The translations under genes and the position numbers were made by a program. Positions 1 to 7,516 of a stretch of DNA of 15,818 nucleotides are shown piece by piece (within the stretch, counting starts at the first letter, position 1; each line of letters begins with the position of its first letter). Source of the DNA: Verrucomicrobiota bacterium. Lineage in GTDB: Bacteria > Verrucomicrobiota > Kiritimatiellia > JAAZAB01. The notes under the pieces were generated by a model that saw nothing but the letters and a program-made list of their open reading frames with translations, was not told where the DNA came from and did not search any database. The stretch is from the NCBI GenBank assembly GCA_018896395.1, contig JAHIMN010000287.1, positions 1 to 15,818 of the forward strand, in the 5' to 3' direction.

Positions 1-560
1 AAAACAAGCTGATGGTGAGTTGAAACGGCCCTGGCCTTCGGGACAGATGCGTTTTCGAGCAAAAAGCGACGTGGGGAAGACAGGCCCCACCCTCTTGTCC
101 CGGAATGATTGCAGCAGAAATTGGAATCACTTATCCGCTTGCCGCTGAAATCCTCCGGCGGGAACATCCGGAACAGTTCTGAACGAGTTTTAAAAAGCTC
201 ACGCGTCAGCAGCTCCGGCATACCATGGCCGTCGATCTCCAGGCGGATGCCGGTCTCCTCCGCGAACGGCCAACCTTGTGCCCCACGCCGGAGCCCTGTC
301 TCCGAATGATGGTTTTTCTTGACGCCCCCCGGTTGGCACGGCACTCTACCGCCATTCAACAGGCATTCATGAAGACGTCACCCCACGCCGGTAGCAAGTG
401 TTGCGTTAGCTGCTGGCTGTCGAGGATGAAATAATGAAGGACGAAAGGATTCATTTTGCTGCATATCGGCATTCGGATTTGGTTTGGCGGAGGACATTAT
501 ACGCATATTAGACCTGACTCTGGAAAATAGGAAAACTTTAACAAAAGGATATTTGACCAG
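1..560. other. Gene-poor left flank, possibly eroded coding DNA
   Basis: I find no gene here that I can support. On the minus strand one frame stays open from about 382 to the left edge and contains protein-like stretches (for example RLEIDGHGMPELLTRELF), but it has no recognisable family, no clear ribosome site and becomes implausible toward the edge. On the plus strand a frame around 105-182 reads MIAAEIGITYPLAAEILRRE before a stop, which resembles an isolated helical piece. The two cannot both be real, and neither is recognised. A 6-bp inverted repeat (GTGGGG, 8-nt loop, CCCCAC) lies at 71-90. The region from about 436 to 560 is more AT-rich and presumably holds the leader of the first gene. 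Confidence 0.4.
484..511 (+). promoter_or_regulatory. Weak candidate promoter before the first hydrolase
   Basis: TTGGCG at 484-489 and TATTAG at 506-511 are separated by 16 bases, about 50 bases upstream of the start codon at 561. This is a loose match to a housekeeping -35/-10 pair and was found by eye only. It lies in an AT-rich stretch at the head of the co-oriented cluster, which is where a promoter would be expected, but chance is a real alternative. Confidence 0.2.
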
Positions 561-1865
561 ATGAGTTCACAAAATAAATCGGCATGTGAGGTGCGAAAGT
601 TTCCAAGGGACTGCGTCGTTCATTCGCCCACTCTTTCGGGTGTGCGCGTGACCGCTGAAATGGGCGATTATGTTCGCCAGCTTTATGAAGTGCCGGGGCC
701 GCTGATCGTCATTGAGCAGGCGGGGGAATTTCTCGGAATCACATGGCATCCGTGGAACCCGAGGATTCAGCATACAAAGCCGGATATTTATTTGGATGCT
801 GAAGGGTGGCGCATCTTGTTTCCCGAAGGCGCCGAAGTCCGTGAATATCCCCGCAAGCGAAGCCTGAAGGAGTCCGTCGCCTGCTACCGCAAAGAACATC
901 CTGTAATTACTGTACCCGGCAGGAAAACCCTTGACCGCATCAAACGTTGCGTATTCATTGACATGTGGCTTATCGACAAACGTATTGCACACACATACGC
1001 CGATGTATGCCGTCTGCTGAAGGAACTTGATTCGTACGGTCTGGCCGAAGGAACCTTGCTTTATCTGCCTGGCTGGCATGCGCCCTACGACACGCATATG
1101 CCAGCCTGGAAGCCAGCCGAAGCGCTTGGGGGCCACGCCGGATTCCGTGACCTGGCAAATCTGTCACGTCACGTCGGTGCCATCCTCCTGCCCCACATGA
1201 ATTTCTGGGGCTATGACCGCGCATCCGGGCTTCTGGAGAATTGGGAGGAACTATGGACGGGCGGCCGCTGGACCGCCACGGGCGGTACCTGCCCCCAATA
1301 TCCCGTCGAGTATATGCAGATTGACCATCCGCGCTGGATAAAGTTGTTCGATAGTTACTTTGATGCTACAGTCGGTGATTTCGAGCTTGAAGCCGTATTT
1401 CTTGACCAGTGTGGCAACGCCTTTGACTGTCCCACACCGGAAGCCCCCAATCAGAACATGAAAGCGGACCTGGTGGCTGGCACACGGGCATTGCTGGAAC
1501 GGATCCACCGCAAGTTTCCTGATCTTCTCCTCGGCGCGGAGGTGCTTAACGAAAATATAGTAGACCATGCGCCTTTGATTCAGGCCACTTGGTTGATGGA
1601 GCCGAACATCGGTAAGTTTTCTCCAATCACCCGGATGATGTTCGCGGATCGTGTCCGCTTCTTCCCGCACCTGTTTCTTGCGTCGGCAACGCCCTGCCGG
1701 TATGTGTGCACCAACATGCCCTTGATCGTCGAACACGGCAGCGAACAGGTCTTCCATTGGTATCAGGAAAATAACAGGAAACTTGGCGGAATCCCGTCTG
1801 TTCGGCTCGACTACAAGCGCTTTGGTCTTGATCCCATGAGCCGCGCCGTCCTGAAGGAGGGATGA
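561..1865 (+). CDS. DUF6259-type TIM-barrel glycoside hydrolase-like protein
   Basis: A 434-residue protein that looks like a retaining-type TIM-barrel glycosidase of the DUF6259 kind. Residues about 1-125 form a short beta-rich N-terminal part. The barrel appears to start near VFIDMWLIDKR (about 132). Barrel-strand signatures include LLPHMNFWG and VFLDQCGN. Asp282 in that second motif sits where such families carry the nucleophile, and Glu327 in LLGAEVLNE is the best candidate acid/base. No signal peptide is visible. The start at 561 is chosen because an in-frame stop lies at 528-530 and an AAGGA ribosome site lies at 545-549. From memory, family members usually have a longer N-terminal sandwich, so this copy may be shortened. 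Catalytic roles are inferred from motif position only. The substrate is unknown. It is followed after 97 bases by the GH32/43-like gene. Confidence 0.65.
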   Translation: MSSQNKSACEVRKFPRDCVVHSPTLSGVRVTAEMGDYVRQLYEVPGPLIVIEQAGEFLGITWHPWNPRIQHTKPDIYLDAEGWRILFPEGAEVREYPRKRSLKESVACYRKEHPVITVPGRKTLDRIKRCVFIDMWLIDKRIAHTYADVCRLLKELDSYGLAEGTLLYLPGWHAPYDTHMPAWKPAEALGGHAGFRDLANLSRHVGAILLPHMNFWGYDRASGLLENWEELWTGGRWTATGGTCPQYPVEYMQIDHPRWIKLFDSYFDATVGDFELEAVFLDQCGNAFDCPTPEAPNQNMKADLVAGTRALLERIHRKFPDLLLGAEVLNENIVDHAPLIQATWLMEPNIGKFSPITRMMFADRVRFFPHLFLASATPCRYVCTNMPLIVEHGSEQVFHWYQENNRKLGGIPSVRLDYKRFGLDPMSRAVLKEG

Positions 1866-1920
1866 AACGGGCGGGGTACATGCCGCAACCAAATCCGAAA
1901 TTAGAATAGCTCCCGTCTGC

Positions 1921-1936
1921 TTTGCCGTCCGGCAAA
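1921..1936 (+). promoter_or_regulatory. Perfect hairpin before the GH32/43-like gene
   Basis: TTTGCCGTCCGGCAAA is a perfect inverted repeat that can fold as a 6-bp stem with a GTCC loop. It lies between the first two genes, just before the ribosome site (AAGGAAG, 1947-1953). No T-run follows, so an intrinsic terminator is unlikely. An mRNA-processing or stability hairpin, or a protein-binding site, fits better. Confidence 0.4.
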
Positions 1937-1962
1937 ATACGAAAACAAGGAAGAAGTCAGTT

Positions 1963-3981
1963 ATGATATTTAAACCTGAAAACTCCAAACTCTGGGATAC
2001 CTTCATTATTCATCATGAAGGAACCTTTTATCTTTTTTATCTCCAGTTCCGGAAATCGGCGTGGGACGGCTATGGACTTGCCGTCAGCGAGGATTTGATT
2101 CATTGGGAAGACCGCGGGACAATTCTTACCCCTGAACCCGGTGAAGGCGGGATGGGGACGGGCATGGTCTGGCGCGTTAAGGACCGCTGGATGTTGAATT
2201 ACTCGCTCTACGGCGCCGCCGACGGGCTGTTTGCCGGACAACAGATTTATTTTGCCGAATCCGAAGATCTGCTTACGTGGCGGAAACTGCCCAAAGATAT
2301 CATGAGCGCGCCGGATCCCCGCTGGTATGAATGTTCCGGCGGACAGGTCAGTTGCGGCGCACGCTGGGACTCGATTTGGGTGACCCAGCAGCCGGATGGG
2401 ACATTTCTGGGCTTTGTGACGGCGAACGCCAAGGAACCGGCGGGCGCCAATGGCGTGGCCGGACTGGTTTCAAGCGTTGACGGCATTCACTGGAAGACCG
2501 AGCCCCCGGCCAGTGAACCGTGCGGCATGGTCTGGGCCGAATTTGGCGGTTATGTTCAATTCGGCGCGCGCCATTATCTGCTGGTCGGCAGCAGTTCGGG
2601 GGGAGGGCCGCGTTTCGATCCCGTCTACAATTCCAGCGGCAAGGCCGGTGGAATGTATGTGATGATGGCCGACAATGTCCGGGGACCATACCGCTTCGTT
2701 CCCGGCGATCCGATGTTGCTTGGATGCCGCAACGCACCTCCCAACTGGGCATATATTCCAACCTATTTTGCGCGCACCTGCCAGTTAAACAACCAGACGC
2801 TGCTCTATCACCACTGGATGCCGCGGAATAATTTTTTAGACGCATGGCTCGGAACAGTGAAGCTGCTCGAGGAGGAAGCGCCTGGAAAACTTGTTTTGAA
2901 ATGGTGGCCCGGAAACGAAAACCTCAAGGGCACAAAGCTTTTTGAGGTTGGAGACAAGCCTGATCTTGTCACCCCGTCTCCCCAGGCTGTACCCTCCGGC
3001 AAATGGGAATGCGCTGGAGGAGTCATCCGGGGAAAGACGGCGGGGGCGTCACTTGCATTCTTCGAAACGGATGCCTGCTACAATGACGGGATGGTCATTG
3101 AGAGTGAATTCCGCATTTCCGGAAACGGTGCGGCGGGGCTTTTCATCGGCACCAGGGAACACGGCGCTGAAAAACCTTATGAAGGCGTTGGATGCCTGCT
3201 GAACATGCGGGGATTGTTTGAGTTCGGCCGGATCACAGGTGGCATTGGCGGACCGGCGTTCATGGCGGAGAACCATGTCGACTGGCCGATTGCCACCTGT
3301 ACTTTCATCAAACTGACCATCCTGGTGAGAGGTGAGTTTGTTGAAGTGTACGCGGACGGCCGTCTTGTCCAATGTTACGGCTTTTCAAAACCGGCCGCAC
3401 GGAACATCGGGGTTTTCGCCGAGCGGTGTGAAGTCGAGGTCCGGGGATTGCGGATGTTCAAATTCAATGTGCCGGCCATCAAACGAAAGATTCCTCCGGT
3501 TGAAGGCACGGTCCGTTTACCGCAAGGCTGGCAGGTTTTTTCGTATTTTGAAAAAGGCGCGACGCCTCGTATCGCAGGAATCTTGCGCTCCATTCCCGAG
3601 TATCTGAAGGCCGGAGACCGCCGGATCAAACCGGCCGGTATGACTGCGTATGATGGCAATCTGGACTTCGCGGAGATATGGGGCGAAGTTGTCGAGAGGC
3701 GGGAGGCATACATCTATATTCCCTTCACGGTAGAGCAGGACGGACCGCAGTCATTCGGGTTTGGGGCCGACTGGTGGTTCCAGTCCTGGATCGACGGCGA
3801 ATCTCTCTGCGACACGCTATCCTCTGGAAACGGAGGGGCTGGTGTATCCATGACCGATCATGTCGCAACCACGGAACTGAAGAAGGGCGATCATCTGCTG
3901 GCGGTACGGTTCATCAGTGGCCGCGCCTCATCCCGCATAGCAATCGGCGGCGCTCAGGATATCCGGGGCTTGCCGTCTTGA
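1963..3981 (+). CDS. GH32/GH43-like five-bladed glycoside hydrolase with two added beta-sandwich domains
   Basis: A 672-residue multidomain protein. Residues 1 to about 340 read as a five-bladed beta-propeller of the clan-J/GH43 kind: LWDTFIIHHEGTFYLFYL at the start, then blades such as GLAVSEDLIHWEDRG and AESEDLLTWRKLP. Asp12, Asp118 (PDPRW) and Glu123 or Glu193 (MVWAE) are candidates for the catalytic triad. Residues about 345-503 form a beta-sandwich resembling the GH32 C-terminal or LamG/DUF1080 type (FVEVYADGRLVQCYGF). Residues about 520-671 are the GADWW module shared with two downstream enzymes (core at 601-605). No signal peptide is visible. The start is supported by AAGGAAG 9 bases upstream. 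The enzyme probably hydrolyses a furanoside, pyranoside or fructoside-type bond, but the substrate cannot be read. The domain order is clear; the exact family is not. Confidence 0.7.
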   Translation: MIFKPENSKLWDTFIIHHEGTFYLFYLQFRKSAWDGYGLAVSEDLIHWEDRGTILTPEPGEGGMGTGMVWRVKDRWMLNYSLYGAADGLFAGQQIYFAESEDLLTWRKLPKDIMSAPDPRWYECSGGQVSCGARWDSIWVTQQPDGTFLGFVTANAKEPAGANGVAGLVSSVDGIHWKTEPPASEPCGMVWAEFGGYVQFGARHYLLVGSSSGGGPRFDPVYNSSGKAGGMYVMMADNVRGPYRFVPGDPMLLGCRNAPPNWAYIPTYFARTCQLNNQTLLYHHWMPRNNFLDAWLGTVKLLEEEAPGKLVLKWWPGNENLKGTKLFEVGDKPDLVTPSPQAVPSGKWECAGGVIRGKTAGASLAFFETDACYNDGMVIESEFRISGNGAAGLFIGTREHGAEKPYEGVGCLLNMRGLFEFGRITGGIGGPAFMAENHVDWPIATCTFIKLTILVRGEFVEVYADGRLVQCYGFSKPAARNIGVFAERCEVEVRGLRMFKFNVPAIKRKIPPVEGTVRLPQGWQVFSYFEKGATPRIAGILRSIPEYLKAGDRRIKPAGMTAYDGNLDFAEIWGEVVERREAYIYIPFTVEQDGPQSFGFGADWWFQSWIDGESLCDTLSSGNGGAGVSMTDHVATTELKKGDHLLAVRFISGRASSRIAIGGAQDIRGLPS

Positions 3982-4086
3982 AAGAAATGCAGCGTTTCAT
4001 GATTGTTCGGCAAGTATTGAGCCCGGGTTATCGACGGAATTTTTTCCGCCAAAACTGCGGATAATGTTAAGGCTATGTCATTTTAG

Positions 4087-4254
4087 GAAAAGGCGGGAAG
4101 CGTTTGCATCCAGTTGAACCGCTCAGCGTTTTCATGCAGGGGGAACGATAAGCAGGGACAGCTATTCAGGCTTGACGGCACGGTGGGTGACATGCCCGGG
4201 GATATCCTGAAATGTTCGCTGAAAGAACAAGAGGTGCTTGTATGGACAATATGA
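4087..4254 (+). pseudogene. 3' remnant of a deleted gene overlapping the next start
   Basis: After a TAG at 4084, one frame is open for 55 codons and ends at 4254, inside the next gene, whose best start is at 4242. It has no plausible start codon or ribosome site. The peptide reads like a protein C-terminus: FRLDGTVGDMPGDILKCSL followed by KEQEVLVWTI and a stop, similar in style to the closing beta-domain of glycosidases. The same frame before the TAG (from about 4024) also looks protein-like (SAKTADNVKAMSF), so the remnant may extend upstream across an in-frame stop. The 13-base overlap with the next gene is what an intact, translationally coupled predecessor would leave. I infer that most of an upstream gene was deleted. 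Its family is not identified. Confidence 0.45.
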
Positions 4255-7200
4255 AGCGAAACGACAGGAACACAGTCAAGCAATTCTCGACAGCTATCTC
4301 ACCACGTTCAAATATGATTGCCAAGCAGTCATTAAACGCTATTCCCCCCCGATCGGGCGGTTATCCGGGAGAGTGGATTAGCCGTTTTATCTGGGATGAC
4401 GGCGATCCGCTGCCGGTGAACTGCTATATGATGTTCCGCAAAACTTTCGAGTTGAAGGAGGTCCCCGCCAACGCCTTGTTGATGACCACCGCCGCCGACA
4501 AGTATCAGGTGTGGATCAATGGGGTTTATGTCGGACGGGGTCCGGTGCGGACGGTCGGACCGCAGTGGGTCGCCTATGATTCATACCAGGTCGCTCATCT
4601 GCTCCGTCCCGGAAAAAATTCCATTGCGGCGCTGGTTTTCTTCCACGGCCGCATGAACGGCTTTTCCCAGGATCAGCGGGCCGGTTTCTTCGCGCAGATG
4701 GAGATGACTTCCGACTCCATAAATGAGTCGGCCGCCTGGGGAACTGACCGGACCTGGAAACTGCGCCTCGCCGCAGGCTGGCGGCGCGATACGAAAGAAG
4801 TCAATGCGTGCTACGCCGCGTTCACCGAAGTCTGCGATCTGGGAGCCGATCCCGTTGATTGGATGAAGCCCGAGTTTGACGATTCCAATTGGCGCGCGGC
4901 CACGGTATTGGCGGATGGGCATGGCGAAGGACAGGGAAATCCCCCCGACTGCTGGAGTTATCTGGAGCCGCGACCAATACCACCCTTGCGCGAATCTGAA
5001 TTATGTCCGAAACGCGTCGTCCGCGTCGCGGAGGCTGGTTTGATGGATGGGGTCGTGGGCGCCGCCTTTCCCGCCGAACGGATGATGATTGAAAATATAC
5101 GGGAACTGAAAACCGCTTCCGTGGAGGGGGTGGAGCATCTTGTTGACGGAAAAGGATCATGTGTTGTTCGTAGTTGGATTTCAGCGTCCGCACCGCGGCC
5201 GGAGAATTTGATCCGGAACCACGCATGTAAGGTATATGGTCCGTACGGAAAATTCGCCCCCCCGCCTTCATCTGTTGACTGGAAGGAATTGCCGTCGCAA
5301 ATTGAATTGGGCGGGGTTGTCCGCGAGGGCGAGTCCGCGCGTCTGGCGGATGGATGCCTTGATCTGAGCGAAGTCTGCGGCAAGAATTTCTGCGGAGAAA
5401 ATCCGAGCGGCACCGCCATGGTCTTGGTTCCCTTTCATCTGGACCAGGCCAAGGAGCTGGCGATCGGCGCAGGCGCGGACTGGTGGGTGCAAGTCTTCAT
5501 GGATGGTCAGACGATGATCGACACCATCGGCGACCTGGATGAACGCGGGATTCCGAAAGGCAAAGCCAACAAGAGCTGGCCGCCGACCGCGATTGATGTT
5601 CAGAAAAAGGCGCGGATTGAGGCGGGCAACCATCTGCTTGCCGTTCGTTTCATGAGAGGCAACGCCTCAGCATTGCTTGCGCTCTCCATGCTTCCGACCG
5701 ACATCCCCGAATCCGTCGCGGATCCCGTCATCATTCTGGACTTCGGCCGTCCGGTCTTTGCGGCGCCCGTAATTACCTTCGATGCCCCCGCCGGGGTGGT
5801 GGTGGATGCCGGTTACGGGATGAATCTGACGGATGGACGCGTTGCGACAGTTCACCTCAACACGCGCCATGCCGACCGCTGTATCAGCCGCGCCGGCCGC
5901 CAAACTTGGCATCCCTTCCGGCCTCTGACCGTCTTCCGTTATCTGCAGCTCGTGTTCCGCACCAACGGCACGCCGGTGACGATCGAAGCGGCAAATGTCA
6001 TCACTCTGGAATATCCGGTGGAGGAACGGGGTTCCTTTACCTGCTCCGATCCCGTGCTCGGCAAGCTGTGGAAAGCCGGGGTGGACACGGTTTATTTGCA
6101 TTTGGAAGATACGCTGGTGTGCGATGCCATCCGCGAGCGGGCCTTCTATGTGCTCGCGGGAGAACTGGAGCAACACTATTTGGCGGCCGCATCGGCGTGG
6201 GGCAAAATCACTATTACCGATTCGCATTTTCGCCAAACCATGCGCGGCCAGAACCGCGATGGAACATTTCCCATGATGCTCATTGGCTGTTTAAATTTGC
6301 CGCAAAATGGTTTCCCTCCTCTGCGACTTCCTATGGCGCGCGCCAACCAGCAAACGATACCCAACTATTCGAGCATCTATGCCCAGGCGGTGCTCCGCCG
6401 CTATCAGATGTTTCCATCCATGCTGTTCCTGGAGGAACAATTTCCCGCCTTGTTCCGTCTGGCCGATTGGTGCGAAAAACACGCCCAGCAAGAAACCGGG
6501 CTGCTCTATCATCTGACGAAATGGTGCTGGTTTGATTGGACCAGGAACGATCTTAAGGGGGCGCATCTTGGATCCAACGCCTTATATTACCAAATGCTGA
6601 TGGATATGGCCGAAATTGCGCATATTCTGGAATTGCCACGGTATGAAAAGAAGTGGCGGGCGGCGGCCGCGCGCGTTGGCGCTTCGATTCGAAAGTCGCA
6701 CTGGAACCAGGAACGGGGATTGTTTACCGACTCTGTCTATGATGGAAAGCAATCGACGGTGTTCACGGAGTTTTCCAATGCCCTGACGCTTCTGTATGGA
6801 ATCGCCGATGCGGAACAAACTCGACGGGTGCAAGCCAATCTGGTCAAACCGCCGCAGGATTTAGCGCGTGTTTCGCCATTATACTTTCACTACGTGATTG
6901 AGGCGCTGCTGGCGGTGGGTGAATCGGATTATGCCTGGAGCTACATGTCGCAAAAATGGGCGCCGGCGATGAATGAGATGGAGGATCCGTTCATCACGGA
7001 AGAATGGGATTGGCGGAGGGCTTCCCCATGCCATGGCGGTGGCGCCGGAGTGGTATGGACGCTCTCCACCCATGCCCTCGGAGTCTATCCGTTGGAGCCC
7101 GGCCACCGCCGGGTGCGGATCGCTCCCCGAACCGGCGCGCTCACCTGGGCGAAAGGCGTGGTCCCTGCCGATTGCGGCGATATCCACGTGGCGTGGCGGA

Positions 7201-7415
7201 AAGAGGGCCAACGTTTCACGGTTTCCGTTGACCTGCCCGCGGACGTGGCCGGCGAGATCGCTTTGCCGGTCACGAAAGCCAAAGACTTTTCCGTGAAGCT
7301 GGATGGACGGGTTTTGGATCTTCGTTCCCTGAGCATCGTCCCCGCTTCCACGGGAAGTGAATGTCTGATTCCGATCAGCGGCGGCAAGCACAGCGCGGAA
7401 ATCGCACCGCGATAG
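4242..7415 (+). CDS. GH78-like alpha-L-rhamnosidase family enzyme with an inserted GADWW module
   Basis: A 1057-residue protein with GH78 architecture. Residues about 45-220 are the N-terminal jelly roll (KYQVWINGVYVGRGP is the family's sugar-binding loop type). A beta-domain follows (YLEPRPIPPL), interrupted at about 327-483 by the GADWW module (core 411-415), then resumes with VIILDFGRPVFAAP. The (alpha/alpha)6 catalytic domain spans about 595-945, with CDAIRERAFYVLAGELEQ carrying Glu632 where GH78 has its general acid. TEEWDWRRASPCHGGGAG (Glu920/Glu921) lies at the position of the catalytic base. The C-terminal sandwich starts near LGVYPLEPGHRRVRIAP. GH78 enzymes release terminal alpha-L-rhamnose by inversion, but the usual DCPQRDER sequence is altered here, so the sugar may differ. 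I chose 4242 over an in-frame ATG at 4212 because AAGAGG lies 8 bases upstream and the remnant gene overlaps there. No signal peptide is visible. Confidence 0.8.
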   Translation: MDNMKRNDRNTVKQFSTAISPRSNMIAKQSLNAIPPRSGGYPGEWISRFIWDDGDPLPVNCYMMFRKTFELKEVPANALLMTTAADKYQVWINGVYVGRGPVRTVGPQWVAYDSYQVAHLLRPGKNSIAALVFFHGRMNGFSQDQRAGFFAQMEMTSDSINESAAWGTDRTWKLRLAAGWRRDTKEVNACYAAFTEVCDLGADPVDWMKPEFDDSNWRAATVLADGHGEGQGNPPDCWSYLEPRPIPPLRESELCPKRVVRVAEAGLMDGVVGAAFPAERMMIENIRELKTASVEGVEHLVDGKGSCVVRSWISASAPRPENLIRNHACKVYGPYGKFAPPPSSVDWKELPSQIELGGVVREGESARLADGCLDLSEVCGKNFCGENPSGTAMVLVPFHLDQAKELAIGAGADWWVQVFMDGQTMIDTIGDLDERGIPKGKANKSWPPTAIDVQKKARIEAGNHLLAVRFMRGNASALLALSMLPTDIPESVADPVIILDFGRPVFAAPVITFDAPAGVVVDAGYGMNLTDGRVATVHLNTRHADRCISRAGRQTWHPFRPLTVFRYLQLVFRTNGTPVTIEAANVITLEYPVEERGSFTCSDPVLGKLWKAGVDTVYLHLEDTLVCDAIRERAFYVLAGELEQHYLAAASAWGKITITDSHFRQTMRGQNRDGTFPMMLIGCLNLPQNGFPPLRLPMARANQQTIPNYSSIYAQAVLRRYQMFPSMLFLEEQFPALFRLADWCEKHAQQETGLLYHLTKWCWFDWTRNDLKGAHLGSNALYYQMLMDMAEIAHILELPRYEKKWRAAAARVGASIRKSHWNQERGLFTDSVYDGKQSTVFTEFSNALTLLYGIADAEQTRRVQANLVKPPQDLARVSPLYFHYVIEALLAVGESDYAWSYMSQKWAPAMNEMEDPFITEEWDWRRASPCHGGGAGVVWTLSTHALGVYPLEPGHRRVRIAPRTGALTWAKGVVPADCGDIHVAWRKEGQRFTVSVDLPADVAGEIALPVTKAKDFSVKLDGRVLDLRSLSIVPASTGSECLIPISGGKHSAEIAPR

Positions 7416-7516
7416 GACGAACATGAAAGCCGAGGCAATCCGTAAATGTTCATTGAAACGAATTCGGCAAATGGCTCACCGCAAAACAATACGTGAATTA
7501 AGAAAGAAGGACAGAT

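Noticed and set aside
1..382. Minus-strand frame open to the left edge with protein-like stretches
   Set aside because: No family is recognised, no convincing start exists, and an opposing plus-strand frame looks equally protein-like at 105-182. More sequence to the left would be needed to call it.
1251..2006. Antisense open frame of 251 codons over the first two genes
   Set aside because: It crosses two plus-strand genes with recognisable domains, has no family features and no ribosome site.
4035..4048. CGGAA-TTTT-TTCCG inverted repeat after the GH32/43-like gene
   Set aside because: Five base pairs with no T-run after the stem. It lies within the probable eroded coding remnant and is likely chance.
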